A stretch of 64,000 bases of DNA, from assembly GCF_016863535.1 (NCBI RefSeq), contig NZ_BOPB01000020.1, forward strand, positions 62,001 through 126,000. The letters run 5' to 3'. Origin of the DNA: Micromonospora lutea. Its GTDB lineage: Bacteria; Actinomycetota; Actinomycetes; Mycobacteriales; Micromonosporaceae. The position numbers and the translations under genes were made by a program. Shown in pieces: positions 7,778-15,794 of the stretch. Numbering within the stretch: position 1 is the stretch's first letter; each line of letters starts with the position of its first letter. Under the pieces are notes generated by a model, which saw only the letters and a program-made list of their open reading frames with translations, did no database searches and was not told the origin of the DNA.

Positions 7778-9181
7778 TCACGAGGAGGCGGCCTCCGCCA
7801 GGAACCGTTCGATCCACTCGGGTCGGGTCGGCCGGGTGCGCATCCGGGCGTGCCGACGGCGTACGTCGCCCGCGACGGTGGCGTCGATGCCCAGCTTCGC
7901 GGTCGTCCCGCCGGTCGCGGACGGGTCGAGCCCGCTGCCGGCGGCCCGGGGCAGCACGAGCACGTCCCGGTCCGCCTGGACCCTGGTGGCCATTGCCCAG
8001 CCGACCTGCTCGTCGTCGTGGATGTCCACGTCGTCGTCGACGACGATCGCGTGCTTGACCGTGCCCGCCGCGCCGAGCGTGGAGAGCAGGACGTTCATCG
8101 ACGATCCGGCGGTCTCTCCGCGTACGGCGACGACGGCGTGCAGGCGGCACGAGCCGGCTTCCGTCAGTCGTACGGCCGTCACCTGCGGGTGTGCCCAGCG
8201 CAGCGTCCGCAGCAGCGCCGCCTCCCGGGGGATACCGCCGAGCAGGAAATGCTCGCGTCCGCCCGACAGGATCGTCTGGCACACCGCGCCGTCGCGGTGC
8301 CAGCCGGTGAGCAGCTCGATCACGGGTGCCGGGGCGCTCGGCCCGTAGGTGCGGGGAAACTCACCGAACGGTCCCTCGGGCTCCCGGACGTCCGCCCGGA
8401 AACGTCCCGCGAGGACGAATTCCGCGTCGGCGGGCACCGGCAGGCCGTTGACCGGGCAGCGGACCACCGGCAGCGGGCCGGTCCGCAACGCGCTGGCCAC
8501 CGCGAGGTCGTCCAAACTCCGGTCAGTCGCCGGCGCCTGGCTGGCCAGGCCGAGCAGCGGATCGACGCCCAGCACGATCGCCACGTCGAGGTCGAGCCCG
8601 CGCCGCTCCGTCCCGGTCAGGATCCGGCGCAGCCGTCCGGGCAGCACGAGCGTACGCAGGCTCCGTTCGCCGACGGCCAGCATCCGGTTGATCGAAAGGT
8701 TCGTCGCACCGGTCTGCGGATCCCGGACGACGAGCAGCGCCGAGGTCAGATAGCGGCCGGCGTCGTGTTCGTGCTGCACCGTCAGCGGGAGCCGTGACAG
8801 CAGCGCCTCGCCGTCGAGCCGTCGGGCGAGCACCGGAGCGTTCCCGTCGGGCACCGGCGTCCAGGGCCGAGGCCGGTCGAGCGCGGCCAGGTAGCGGGTG
8901 GCGGTCTCCTGGGGCAGGCAGCCCATCGCCTCGGCGAGGTCGGCGCGGTCGCCGACGAGGTTCCCGGCGAGCGGGAACTCTGCCCCGGCGACGTCGCGGA
9001 ACAGGACCGCCCGCTGACCGTCGAGACGTTCGAGGACCGTCGACACCTCCTGGTCGGGCTCCACCTGGGACCGCACCTGGCCGAGCCGGCCCCGACCGAG
9101 CAGGTGAGACAGCCAGGAACGCAGGTTCTGCTCGACCGGCCACCCTGCGGGTTGAGCGGCGGGTACGGCGGGCAGGTTCAC
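7778..9181 (-). CDS. UbiD-family decarboxylase
   Basis: 467 aa, the normal length for UbiD-type reversible decarboxylases, which need prenylated FMN and act on aromatic or alpha,beta-unsaturated acids. Seen: FRDVAGAEFPLAGNLVGDR near the N-terminus, the pocket segment LRTGPLPVVRCPVNGLPVPA, and the conserved VREPEGPFGEFPRTYG block that carries catalytic acidic residues. The GTG start overlaps the aldehyde dehydrogenase stop by 4 bases and has AGGAG 7 bases upstream. No UbiX flavin prenyltransferase is in the window, so the cofactor must come from elsewhere. It is the last enzyme gene of the five-gene operon. The substrate is unknown; it may act on the CoA-ligase or dehydrogenase product. Confidence 0.88.
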   Translation of the reverse strand: MNLPAVPAAQPAGWPVEQNLRSWLSHLLGRGRLGQVRSQVEPDQEVSTVLERLDGQRAVLFRDVAGAEFPLAGNLVGDRADLAEAMGCLPQETATRYLAALDRPRPWTPVPDGNAPVLARRLDGEALLSRLPLTVQHEHDAGRYLTSALLVVRDPQTGATNLSINRMLAVGERSLRTLVLPGRLRRILTGTERRGLDLDVAIVLGVDPLLGLASQAPATDRSLDDLAVASALRTGPLPVVRCPVNGLPVPADAEFVLAGRFRADVREPEGPFGEFPRTYGPSAPAPVIELLTGWHRDGAVCQTILSGGREHFLLGGIPREAALLRTLRWAHPQVTAVRLTEAGSCRLHAVVAVRGETAGSSMNVLLSTLGAAGTVKHAIVVDDDVDIHDDEQVGWAMATRVQADRDVLVLPRAAGSGLDPSATGGTTAKLGIDATVAGDVRRRHARMRTRPTRPEWIERFLAEAASS

Positions 9182-10578
9182 GTCCGCGCTCCTGGTGCTG
9201 GTACGGCGAAGTGGATGTGCTTCAGCTCGGTGAACTGTTCGACCCCGGCCACCCCGCGGGATCGGCCGAGACCGGAGGACTTGACGCCTCCGCTGGGTGT
9301 CTCCGGGTAGGAATGGTGGTAACCGTTGATCCAGACCGTGCCTGCCTCGATCGCGTGGGCGAGGCGCCACGCCCGCCCGATGTCGCGCGTCCACACGCCC
9401 ACCGCCAGGCCGTACGGTGTCGCGTTGGCCAGCCGTACCGCGTCGCCCTCGTCGTCGAACGGCTCCACGGTCACCACCGGGGCGAACAGCTCCTGCTGAA
9501 CTACCGGCGCGTCCGGACCGACCTCCGTCACCACGGCGGGGCGCACGAAGTACCCGGCCAGTCCGGCGGGGTGGACACGGTGGCCGCCGTGCACGCGGTG
9601 CCGGGCGGCGGCGACGGTCAGCGTACGCCTCAACCGCTCGCCGGCAGCCGGCGACACCAGTGGCCCCATCTGCGTGTCGGGATCACCGGGGTGGCCGACC
9701 CGGATCCGGTCGAGCCCGTCGGTGAGCCGGTCGAGCACGTCCCGGTAGGCCGACCGGGCCACCAGCACCCGGGTGCAGGCCAGACACATCTGGCCGCTGG
9801 TGACCACCGCTGCCCGTACCGCCGCGAGGACTGCGGCGTCCATGTCGGCGTCGGCACAGACGACGAGGGTCCCCTTGCCGCCCAGTTCGAGCAGGGTGCG
9901 TTTCATGCCGTTGCCGGCCGTCCGCAGGATCTCCGCCCCGACCCCGGTCGACCCGGTGAACGCGACGGCCCGCACCAGCGGATGCGCGACGGCGACCCGG
10001 CCCACCTCGGCGCCACCCACGAGGAGGTGTGCGACGTCGTCGGGCAGCCCGGCCGCGCGCCCGAGGTCCAGTACCCGTGCGGTGACCGTGCTGGTCTGCG
10101 GGGCCGGCTTGACCAGCGCCGTCACGCCGGCTGCCAGGGCGGGTGCAAGGTCCCGGATCAACAGGAGCACCGGCCAGTTCCAGGGCACGACGAAGGCGGT
10201 GACGCCGACCGGCTGCCGGACGATGTGCGCCACCGTGGCGTCGGGCAGGGTGCCGGCGACGCCTCCCAGGTGGCGGGCCAGGCCGGCGTTGTAGGTCAGC
10301 GCGTCCACCGCGGCCCGGATTTCCTGCGCCGCCTCGGCCAGCGGCTTGCCGGTCTCGGTCACGAGCGCGTCGACGAGCTCGTTCGAATGCGCGGCCAGCG
10401 CCTCGGCCCAGCCGTGCAGGACGGTGGCCCGGCGGCGGCCGTCGACCGGCCAGCCGCCCCGTAGCGCCGCCTCGGCCCGCTGCGCGGCCTCGTCGAGCTG
10501 GGCCGGCGTGGTGACCTCGACCGGGGGTAGCGGGGTGAGGGTCGTCGGGTCGATCGGCTGGACGGCTGCCGTACTCAC
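9178..10578 (-). CDS. Aldehyde dehydrogenase
   Basis: 466-aa NAD(P)-dependent aldehyde dehydrogenase. The family signature is complete: VPWNWPVLLLIRDLAPALAAG, the nucleotide-loop FTGSTGVGAEI, the general base Glu in TLLELGGKG, and the catalytic Cys in SGQMCLACTR. The C-terminal PYGLAVGVWTRD and PSGGVKSSGLGR segments are also present. The GTG start overlaps the SDR stop by 4 bases. The adjacent SDR and aldehyde dehydrogenase could oxidize an alcohol to an acid in two steps, which UbiD might then decarboxylate (inference from order). Confidence 0.9.
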   Translation of the reverse strand: MSTAAVQPIDPTTLTPLPPVEVTTPAQLDEAAQRAEAALRGGWPVDGRRRATVLHGWAEALAAHSNELVDALVTETGKPLAEAAQEIRAAVDALTYNAGLARHLGGVAGTLPDATVAHIVRQPVGVTAFVVPWNWPVLLLIRDLAPALAAGVTALVKPAPQTSTVTARVLDLGRAAGLPDDVAHLLVGGAEVGRVAVAHPLVRAVAFTGSTGVGAEILRTAGNGMKRTLLELGGKGTLVVCADADMDAAVLAAVRAAVVTSGQMCLACTRVLVARSAYRDVLDRLTDGLDRIRVGHPGDPDTQMGPLVSPAAGERLRRTLTVAAARHRVHGGHRVHPAGLAGYFVRPAVVTEVGPDAPVVQQELFAPVVTVEPFDDEGDAVRLANATPYGLAVGVWTRDIGRAWRLAHAIEAGTVWINGYHHSYPETPSGGVKSSGLGRSRGVAGVEQFTELKHIHFAVPAPGART

Positions 10579-11378
10579 GCGAACACCTGCCCGCCGTCGA
10601 CGATGACGGTCTGTCCGGTGACGAACGCCGACGCCGGTGAGGCCAGCCAGAGCAGCGGCCCGATCAGGTCGTCGGCGTGCATCGGCCGGGGCAGGGCGCG
10701 GGCCCGGGCTGCCGCCGTGAGGTACTGCCCGGTGTTCAGCGTCCGGCTGGCGTCGTTGTCCACCAGGCCGGGGGCGACCGCGTTGACCCGGATGTTGTGT
10801 GCGCCAAGCTCCCGCGCGGCGGCCCGGGTGAGCCCCTCCACCGCCGCCTTGGAGGCGACGTAGTGGGCGAAGCCGACGGCGCCGCTGCGCCCCACCACCG
10901 AGGAGATGTTGACAATGCTCCCGCCGCCGCAGTCCACCATAGGTGGAGTGACCGCCCTGATGCCCAGCCAGGTGCCCTGCACGTTGACCGCGAACACGGC
11001 GTCCCACTCCTCGACGCGCAGCTCGCCCAGCGGGCGTTTGCGGGCGAGCGACCGGTAGACGGCCGCGTTGTTGACCAGCACGTCGAGGCGGCCGAACTCG
11101 GCGATGGTCCGCTCCACGACGAGCTGCCAGTCGGCGGGCGAGGTGACGTCGGCGGGCGCGAAGACCGCGCGGCCGGGCCCGGTCCGGGTCGCCGTGCGGG
11201 CCGTCTTCAACGCCTGCCGGGTGGTGCTCAGCAGGTCGACGGCGACGACGTCGGCGCCGGCGGCCGTGAAGGCCCGCACGTACGCGTCGCCGATCGGCGC
11301 GCCGGCGCCGGTCACGACGACCGTCCGCCCGGACAGCCCGGCAGGCGGTGGCCCCGCGCCGGGCGGCACTTCTCTCAT
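10575..11378 (-). CDS. Short-chain dehydrogenase/reductase
   Basis: 267-aa classical SDR. Cofactor motif TGAGAPIG, the NNA motif in LDVLVNNAAVY, the catalytic Ser region GGGSIVNISSVVG, and Tyr/Lys in YVASKAAVEGL are all present; the C-terminus VTGQTVIVDGGQ is typical. The ATG overlaps the stop of the CoA ligase gene (ATGA). It works within the coupled operon, probably on an alcohol/ketone intermediate; the direction and substrate are unknown. Confidence 0.9.
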   Translation of the reverse strand: MREVPPGAGPPPAGLSGRTVVVTGAGAPIGDAYVRAFTAAGADVVAVDLLSTTRQALKTARTATRTGPGRAVFAPADVTSPADWQLVVERTIAEFGRLDVLVNNAAVYRSLARKRPLGELRVEEWDAVFAVNVQGTWLGIRAVTPPMVDCGGGSIVNISSVVGRSGAVGFAHYVASKAAVEGLTRAAARELGAHNIRVNAVAPGLVDNDASRTLNTGQYLTAAARARALPRPMHADDLIGPLLWLASPASAFVTGQTVIVDGGQVFA

Positions 11379-12970
11379 CGGATCGCCTCCGTCGGATCCG
11401 GGTTGCCTCGGTCGACGGCGGTGTCGGCCAGGGCGTGGTAGTCACCGTCGGCGAGCCGCCGACGAAGGATCTTGCCCACCGGGGAACGGGGGATCCGCTC
11501 CACGGCGATGACCCGCTTGGGGCGTTTCAGCGACGGCAGCCCGGCGGTGGTCCGGACGAAGCGCTGGACCTCCCGGACGGCCTGCGCGGGGTCGATGCCG
11601 GGGCGTACGACGACGAACGCGGTGACGGACTGCCCCCAGCGCTCGTCGGGGAGCCCGACCACGACGTTGTCGGCGACGGCGGGAGCGGTTGCCAGCGCTG
11701 CCTCGATGTCCGCCGGGTAGATGTTCTCGCCACCCGAGAGGATCATGTCGTCGACCCGTCCCTGGTACCACAGGTTGCCCTGCTCGTCGCAGGTGGCGAG
11801 GTCGCCGGTGCGGTACCAGCCGTCCCGGATCGCCGTCCGGTCCGCGTCCGGCCGTCTCCAGTAGCCGGAAAACGCCTCCGGTGAGCCCATCGACGCGATC
11901 ACCTGTCCTGGTTCACCCGGACCCACGAGGTCGCCGGGGCCGGCGTCGGCCTCGTTGACGACGACCCGTACCCGGGAGAACAGGCCGGCGCGTCCGGCGC
12001 TGCCGGGTCGGGCCGCCACGTCCGGCTCCACGGTGAAGGTGAAGATCTCGGTGCTGCCGTAGTGGTTCACGAAGGCGTCCGGGCGTACCGCGTCGACGAG
12101 CCGGCCGGCGAGGTCCGGGGCCATCGGCGCGCCGGCGTACCCGAGCCGGCGCAGCGACGCCAGCTCGGGCAGCCGACCGGTGCGCAGCAGCGACCAGTAG
12201 ATGGTCGGCACCAGGTACAGCGCGGTGACGCTCTCCCGGCTGATCAGCTCCGCCGACTCGTCCGCGTCGAACCTGCGCTGGGGCACCCAGGTACCGCCGA
12301 CCAGCAGGCTGGCCAGCAACGTGCGTACGCCCATGGTGTGGAACAGCGGCATCACGCCGAGCGTGACGTCCCCGGCACGGAACCCCGATTGCAGCACGTG
12401 GGCCACGGTGGCGGCGTGTTCGCCGGCGTGGGTCCGGGGCACGCCCTTGGGCTGACCGGTCGTGCCGGAGGTGTACAACAGGACGCTGAGTTCGTGCCCG
12501 GCGACGGCGATCCGCAACGGACCGTCGGACTGGCCGGCGGCGAGCGAGGCCAGCGTGACACCGCCGGACGTCGCGTCGTCGGGGCCACCGGCAGCGATCC
12601 AGGTCGGCGGATCGGGTAGCCCTTCGCGGGCCCGCGCGCAGAGATCGGACGTGCTGGCGTCGGTGACCGCCAGCGCGGGTGCGCTGTCGCGCAGGCAGTG
12701 CTCGACGTCGGCCAGACCGTACCGGGTGGACAGCGGGACCGCGACCGCACCGAGCTTCTGCACCGCGAGATATCCGCCGGCCAGGCCGGCCCCGTTGGCC
12801 ATGTGCAGCACCACCCGGTCGCCGCGGCTGACCCCGAGAGCGGCCAGGGCACGCGCCACCTGGTTGGTGTGGGCGTCCCACTGGCGGAAGGTCATCGGCA
12901 CAGGACCAGCGACCGCGCGCCGGTGCGGGTGGCGCTCCGCCCCCCACGCCAACATCCGTCCGATGTCCAT
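11375..12970 (-). CDS. Acyl/aryl-CoA ligase (class I adenylate-forming)
   Basis: 531-aa AMP-dependent synthetase. Activates a carboxylic acid as acyl-AMP, then as CoA thioester. Motifs: P-loop-like LLYTSGTTGQPKGV, YGSTEIFTFT, WYRTGD, the hinge GRVDDMILSGGENIYP and the C-terminal catalytic Lys in PRSPVGKILRRRL. The length and the GGENIYP hinge fit benzoate/4-chlorobenzoate-CoA ligase-like or long-chain acyl-CoA synthetase-like members. It starts 3 bases after the aminotransferase stop. Aryl-CoA ligases load side-chain acids in several enediyne clusters, which fits the neighbourhood but is not proof. Confidence 0.88.
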   Translation of the reverse strand: MDIGRMLAWGAERHPHRRAVAGPVPMTFRQWDAHTNQVARALAALGVSRGDRVVLHMANGAGLAGGYLAVQKLGAVAVPLSTRYGLADVEHCLRDSAPALAVTDASTSDLCARAREGLPDPPTWIAAGGPDDATSGGVTLASLAAGQSDGPLRIAVAGHELSVLLYTSGTTGQPKGVPRTHAGEHAATVAHVLQSGFRAGDVTLGVMPLFHTMGVRTLLASLLVGGTWVPQRRFDADESAELISRESVTALYLVPTIYWSLLRTGRLPELASLRRLGYAGAPMAPDLAGRLVDAVRPDAFVNHYGSTEIFTFTVEPDVAARPGSAGRAGLFSRVRVVVNEADAGPGDLVGPGEPGQVIASMGSPEAFSGYWRRPDADRTAIRDGWYRTGDLATCDEQGNLWYQGRVDDMILSGGENIYPADIEAALATAPAVADNVVVGLPDERWGQSVTAFVVVRPGIDPAQAVREVQRFVRTTAGLPSLKRPKRVIAVERIPRSPVGKILRRRLADGDYHALADTAVDRGNPDPTEAIR

Positions 12971-12973
12971 CGG

Positions 12974-14179
12974 TCAGCCGAGGCTCTCGACGGCCCGGCG
13001 GATGCGGCTCAGCCCCTCGTCGAGGACGTCGTCCGGCGCGGCATAGGTGATCCGTACGTGTCCCTCGCCCCGGTCACCGAAGGCCGTGCCGGCCACCACT
13101 CCCACCGAGTGGTGGTCGATGAGGTGGTCGGTGAACTGCTGCGCGGTCAGGCCGGTGCCACGGATGTCCGGGAAGACGTAGAACGAGCCGTCGGGGGAGG
13201 GGCAGGTGACGCCGGGCAGGGCGTTCAGCGCGGCGACCACCCGGTCGCGCTTCGCGCGCAGCCGGTCCCGGGTGGCCACGACGTGGTCCTGTGGGCCGGT
13301 CAGCGCGGCGAGGGCGGCCAGCTGCACGAAGGCTGGCACGTTGGTCACGGAGTTCTGCTGGAAGATGTCCATCGCGGTGATCAGGTCGCGGTTCGCCACG
13401 CACCAGCCGATCCGGAACCCGGTCATGATGTAGCTCTTGCTGAACGTGTCGACCAGCAGCGTCCGGTCGGCCATGCCGTCCACGGCGGCGATGGTGTGGT
13501 GCTCGGCGGGCGGGTAGACCAGGTGGCTGAAGATCTCGTCGGAGACCACCGACACGTCGTGCCGGCGGCACAGCTCGCTGATCGCCTCGAGCCGGTCGAC
13601 CGTCATGCCGTTGGGTCGCTGCGGAGAGTTGATGATCAGTAGCTTGGTGCGGTCGTTCATCAGCCGCGCCAGGTGGTCGATGTCGAAGTGGAAGTCCGGC
13701 TCGACCAGCGGCGCGTACACCACCCGCCCGCCGGCGTAGGTGATCCAGAACTCGTCCGGCGGGTAGCCCGGGTTGGGGAAGATCACCTCGTCGCCGGTGT
13801 CGACGAGCGTGAGCAGGCTCTGCGTCAGGGCGTGCTTGGCACCCATCGTCACCAGCACCTCCTCGCGCGCGGTCGGTCGGCCGCGACGCGTCGCCTCCGC
13901 CGCGATGGCGTCCCGCAGCTCGGGCAGGCCGGGCCCGGGTACGTAACGCACGTGCCCGTCGTGCACCGCCTTGGCGCACGCGTCGAGGATGTGCGGTGCG
14001 GGCCGGAACTCCTCGCCCTGGAAGTCACCCTTCTCGAGGTGGATGACCTGGGTGCCGGTCTCCCGCTCGAGCTGCTCGGCCCGCCGCATGGACGCCCACT
14101 GCCTGGGCAGGACGAAGTGGTTCGTCCTGCTGGACAAGGGGCTCCGCACGGTCGGCGGTGGGGGGTACGGGGTGGTCAC
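12974..14179 (-). CDS. Class I/II PLP aminotransferase
   Basis: 401-aa fold-type I aspartate-aminotransferase-like enzyme. Seen: VRYVPGPGLPELRDAIA, the PLP-phosphate region MGAKHALTQ, the NSPQRPNG segment (Asn contact; the usual NPxNPTG is altered), SDEIFSHLVY with the PLP-N1 Asp, and the Schiff-base Lys248 in DTFSKSYIMTGFRIGW. The GTG start has AAGGAGAG about 9 bases upstream. It heads the minus-strand operon and is divergent from the epoxide hydrolase across a 311-base control region. Likely converts an amino acid to a 2-oxo acid or the reverse. Confidence 0.9.
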   Translation of the reverse strand: MTTPYPPPPTVRSPLSSRTNHFVLPRQWASMRRAEQLERETGTQVIHLEKGDFQGEEFRPAPHILDACAKAVHDGHVRYVPGPGLPELRDAIAAEATRRGRPTAREEVLVTMGAKHALTQSLLTLVDTGDEVIFPNPGYPPDEFWITYAGGRVVYAPLVEPDFHFDIDHLARLMNDRTKLLIINSPQRPNGMTVDRLEAISELCRRHDVSVVSDEIFSHLVYPPAEHHTIAAVDGMADRTLLVDTFSKSYIMTGFRIGWCVANRDLITAMDIFQQNSVTNVPAFVQLAALAALTGPQDHVVATRDRLRAKRDRVVAALNALPGVTCPSPDGSFYVFPDIRGTGLTAQQFTDHLIDHHSVGVVAGTAFGDRGEGHVRITYAAPDDVLDEGLSRIRRAVESLG

Positions 14180-14312
14180 CCGTGATCACTCTCCTTGGTC
14201 GGACCGGCGCCGCACTGGCCTTGGCAGGCGACGTGCCGCTCACGATTCCAACTGCTGTCGCGGGCGGGCATCTCCGTGCGTGCGTTGGTCGTCGCCGTCG
14301 GTGTCACCGAAA

Positions 14313-14357
14313 GCCGCAGGTGCGGCTGACCCTCGCCGCAATCCGGAAGGTGCGGCG
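14313..14357. promoter_or_regulatory. Paired GCCGCA/TGCGGC dyads in a divergent promoter region
   Basis: Two inverted repeats with the same half-site: GCCGCA-GG-TGCGGC (14313-14326) and CGCCGCA-N10-TGCGGCG (14334-14357). They lie centrally in the gap 14180-14490 between the divergent aminotransferase operon and the epoxide hydrolase gene. Repeated half-sites suggest one regulator could control both directions. No gene is credible in this gap. Confidence 0.35.
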
Positions 14358-14490
14358 GCCCGACATCCGGTGCCACGGTCATGGGCGACGTCATGGCCGG
14401 TGCGATGACGGGCCCGCCACCCGCGGCAGATCTCGGGACGACCGGGCGGACGCAGCCGCACCCCGGATGGCAATCTTGAGGAGACGAGAC

Positions 14491-15675
14491 GTGCAGCCAT
14501 TCACGATCAACATCCGACAGTCGGAGCTCGACGATCTACGACGTCGGTTGGCGCAAACCCGCTGGTCCCCGGATCTGCCCGAGACGGGCTGGTCGCGTGG
14601 GGTACCCCTGGCCTACCTCAAGGAGCTGGTCGCCCACTGGCTGACCAGCTACGACTGGCGGCTGGCCGAGTCCCGGCTCAACGGGCTGCCGCAGTTCACC
14701 ACGACCATCGACGGGGCCACTGTGCACTTCGCGCACATCCGTTCGCCCGAACCGGACGCGCTGCCGCTGATCATGACGCACGGCTGGCCCGGTTCGATCG
14801 CGGAGTTCCTCGACGTGGTGGGTCCGCTGACCAACCCGGTCGCCTACGGCGGCTCCGCCAGGGACGCGTTCCACCTGGTGCTGCCGTCGATTCCGGGCTT
14901 CGGTTTCTCCGGTCCGCTGCCCGCCGCCGGCTGGACGGTCAACCGGGTCGCGGCCGCGTGGGTGGAGCTGATGCGTCGCCTCGGCTACGAGCGCTACGGC
15001 GCCCAGGGCGGGGACTTCGGATCACCGATCTCCCTCGCGGTGGGCCGCCTCGCCCCCGAGCACGTCGTCGGCGTACACAGCAACATGCTGACCGTCTTCC
15101 CCTCCGGCGACCCCGCCGAGTTGGACGGCCTCAGCGAGCAGGACCTGGGCCGGCTGGGCCGACTGGCCAGCTTCGACGCCGACGGCTCCGGCTACCGCAA
15201 GCTGCTGTCGACGCGCCCCCAGACGGTCTCGTACGCGCTCAACGACTCGCCCGCCGGGCAGTTGGCGTGGATCATCGAGCGCTTCAAGGAGTGGACCGAC
15301 GCCGACCTGCCCGACCAGGTCATCGATCGAGACCTGCTGCTCACCAATGTGATGATCTACTGGCTGACCGCCACCGCCGGCTCGTCGGCCCAGATGTACC
15401 GCGAGATCACCGAAGAACAGCGCGCGGCGACCGAGGACCCCAACGGGGAGATGCTTACCGGGTACCGGGAGCAGCCGCTGAGCGTGCCACTCGGGGTGGC
15501 GGTGTTCCCGCAGGACTGCATCGTCCCGATCCGCCGGCTCGCCGACCGTGACTTCCCGACCGTCACCCGGTGGACGGAGTTCGACCGGGGTGGGCACTTT
15601 CCTGCCATGGAGGTGCCGGAGTTGTTCGTCGGCGACGTGCGCGCGTTCTTCCGGTCGTTGGCCGACGCCTCCTGA
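14491..15675 (+). CDS. Epoxide hydrolase (EHN plus alpha/beta hydrolase)
   Basis: 394 aa. An N-terminal epoxide hydrolase domain (about 1-105; ELDDLRRRLAQTRWSPDLP, then LPQFTTTIDGATVHFAH) precedes an alpha/beta-hydrolase core. The oxyanion motif HGWPGS is at 97-102, the nucleophile is Asp175 in AQGGDFGS, and the C-terminal His lies in DRGGHFPAME. GTG 14491 has GAGGAGA 5 bases upstream. Enzymes of this type open epoxides to vicinal diols. Related hydrolases act in enediyne biosynthesis (SgcF/NcsF2 type), but many are detoxifying, so the role is inferred only from context. Confidence 0.88.
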   Translation: MQPFTINIRQSELDDLRRRLAQTRWSPDLPETGWSRGVPLAYLKELVAHWLTSYDWRLAESRLNGLPQFTTTIDGATVHFAHIRSPEPDALPLIMTHGWPGSIAEFLDVVGPLTNPVAYGGSARDAFHLVLPSIPGFGFSGPLPAAGWTVNRVAAAWVELMRRLGYERYGAQGGDFGSPISLAVGRLAPEHVVGVHSNMLTVFPSGDPAELDGLSEQDLGRLGRLASFDADGSGYRKLLSTRPQTVSYALNDSPAGQLAWIIERFKEWTDADLPDQVIDRDLLLTNVMIYWLTATAGSSAQMYREITEEQRAATEDPNGEMLTGYREQPLSVPLGVAVFPQDCIVPIRRLADRDFPTVTRWTEFDRGGHFPAMEVPELFVGDVRAFFRSLADAS

Positions 15676-15794
15676 ACCCGGCGTCATGGCAGGTCTCGGC
15701 CCCGCCCGGCTGACCGACCGGCACCGCCCGGGCCGCGACCGGACGCCAACCACGACCTCGTACCGGTCAACCCCCTCGACAGAAGGACCGCAAC

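Noticed and set aside
6163..8058. 631-codon frame on the plus strand
   Set aside because: Antisense to the FAD monooxygenase and ArsR-type genes; no recognisable domain.
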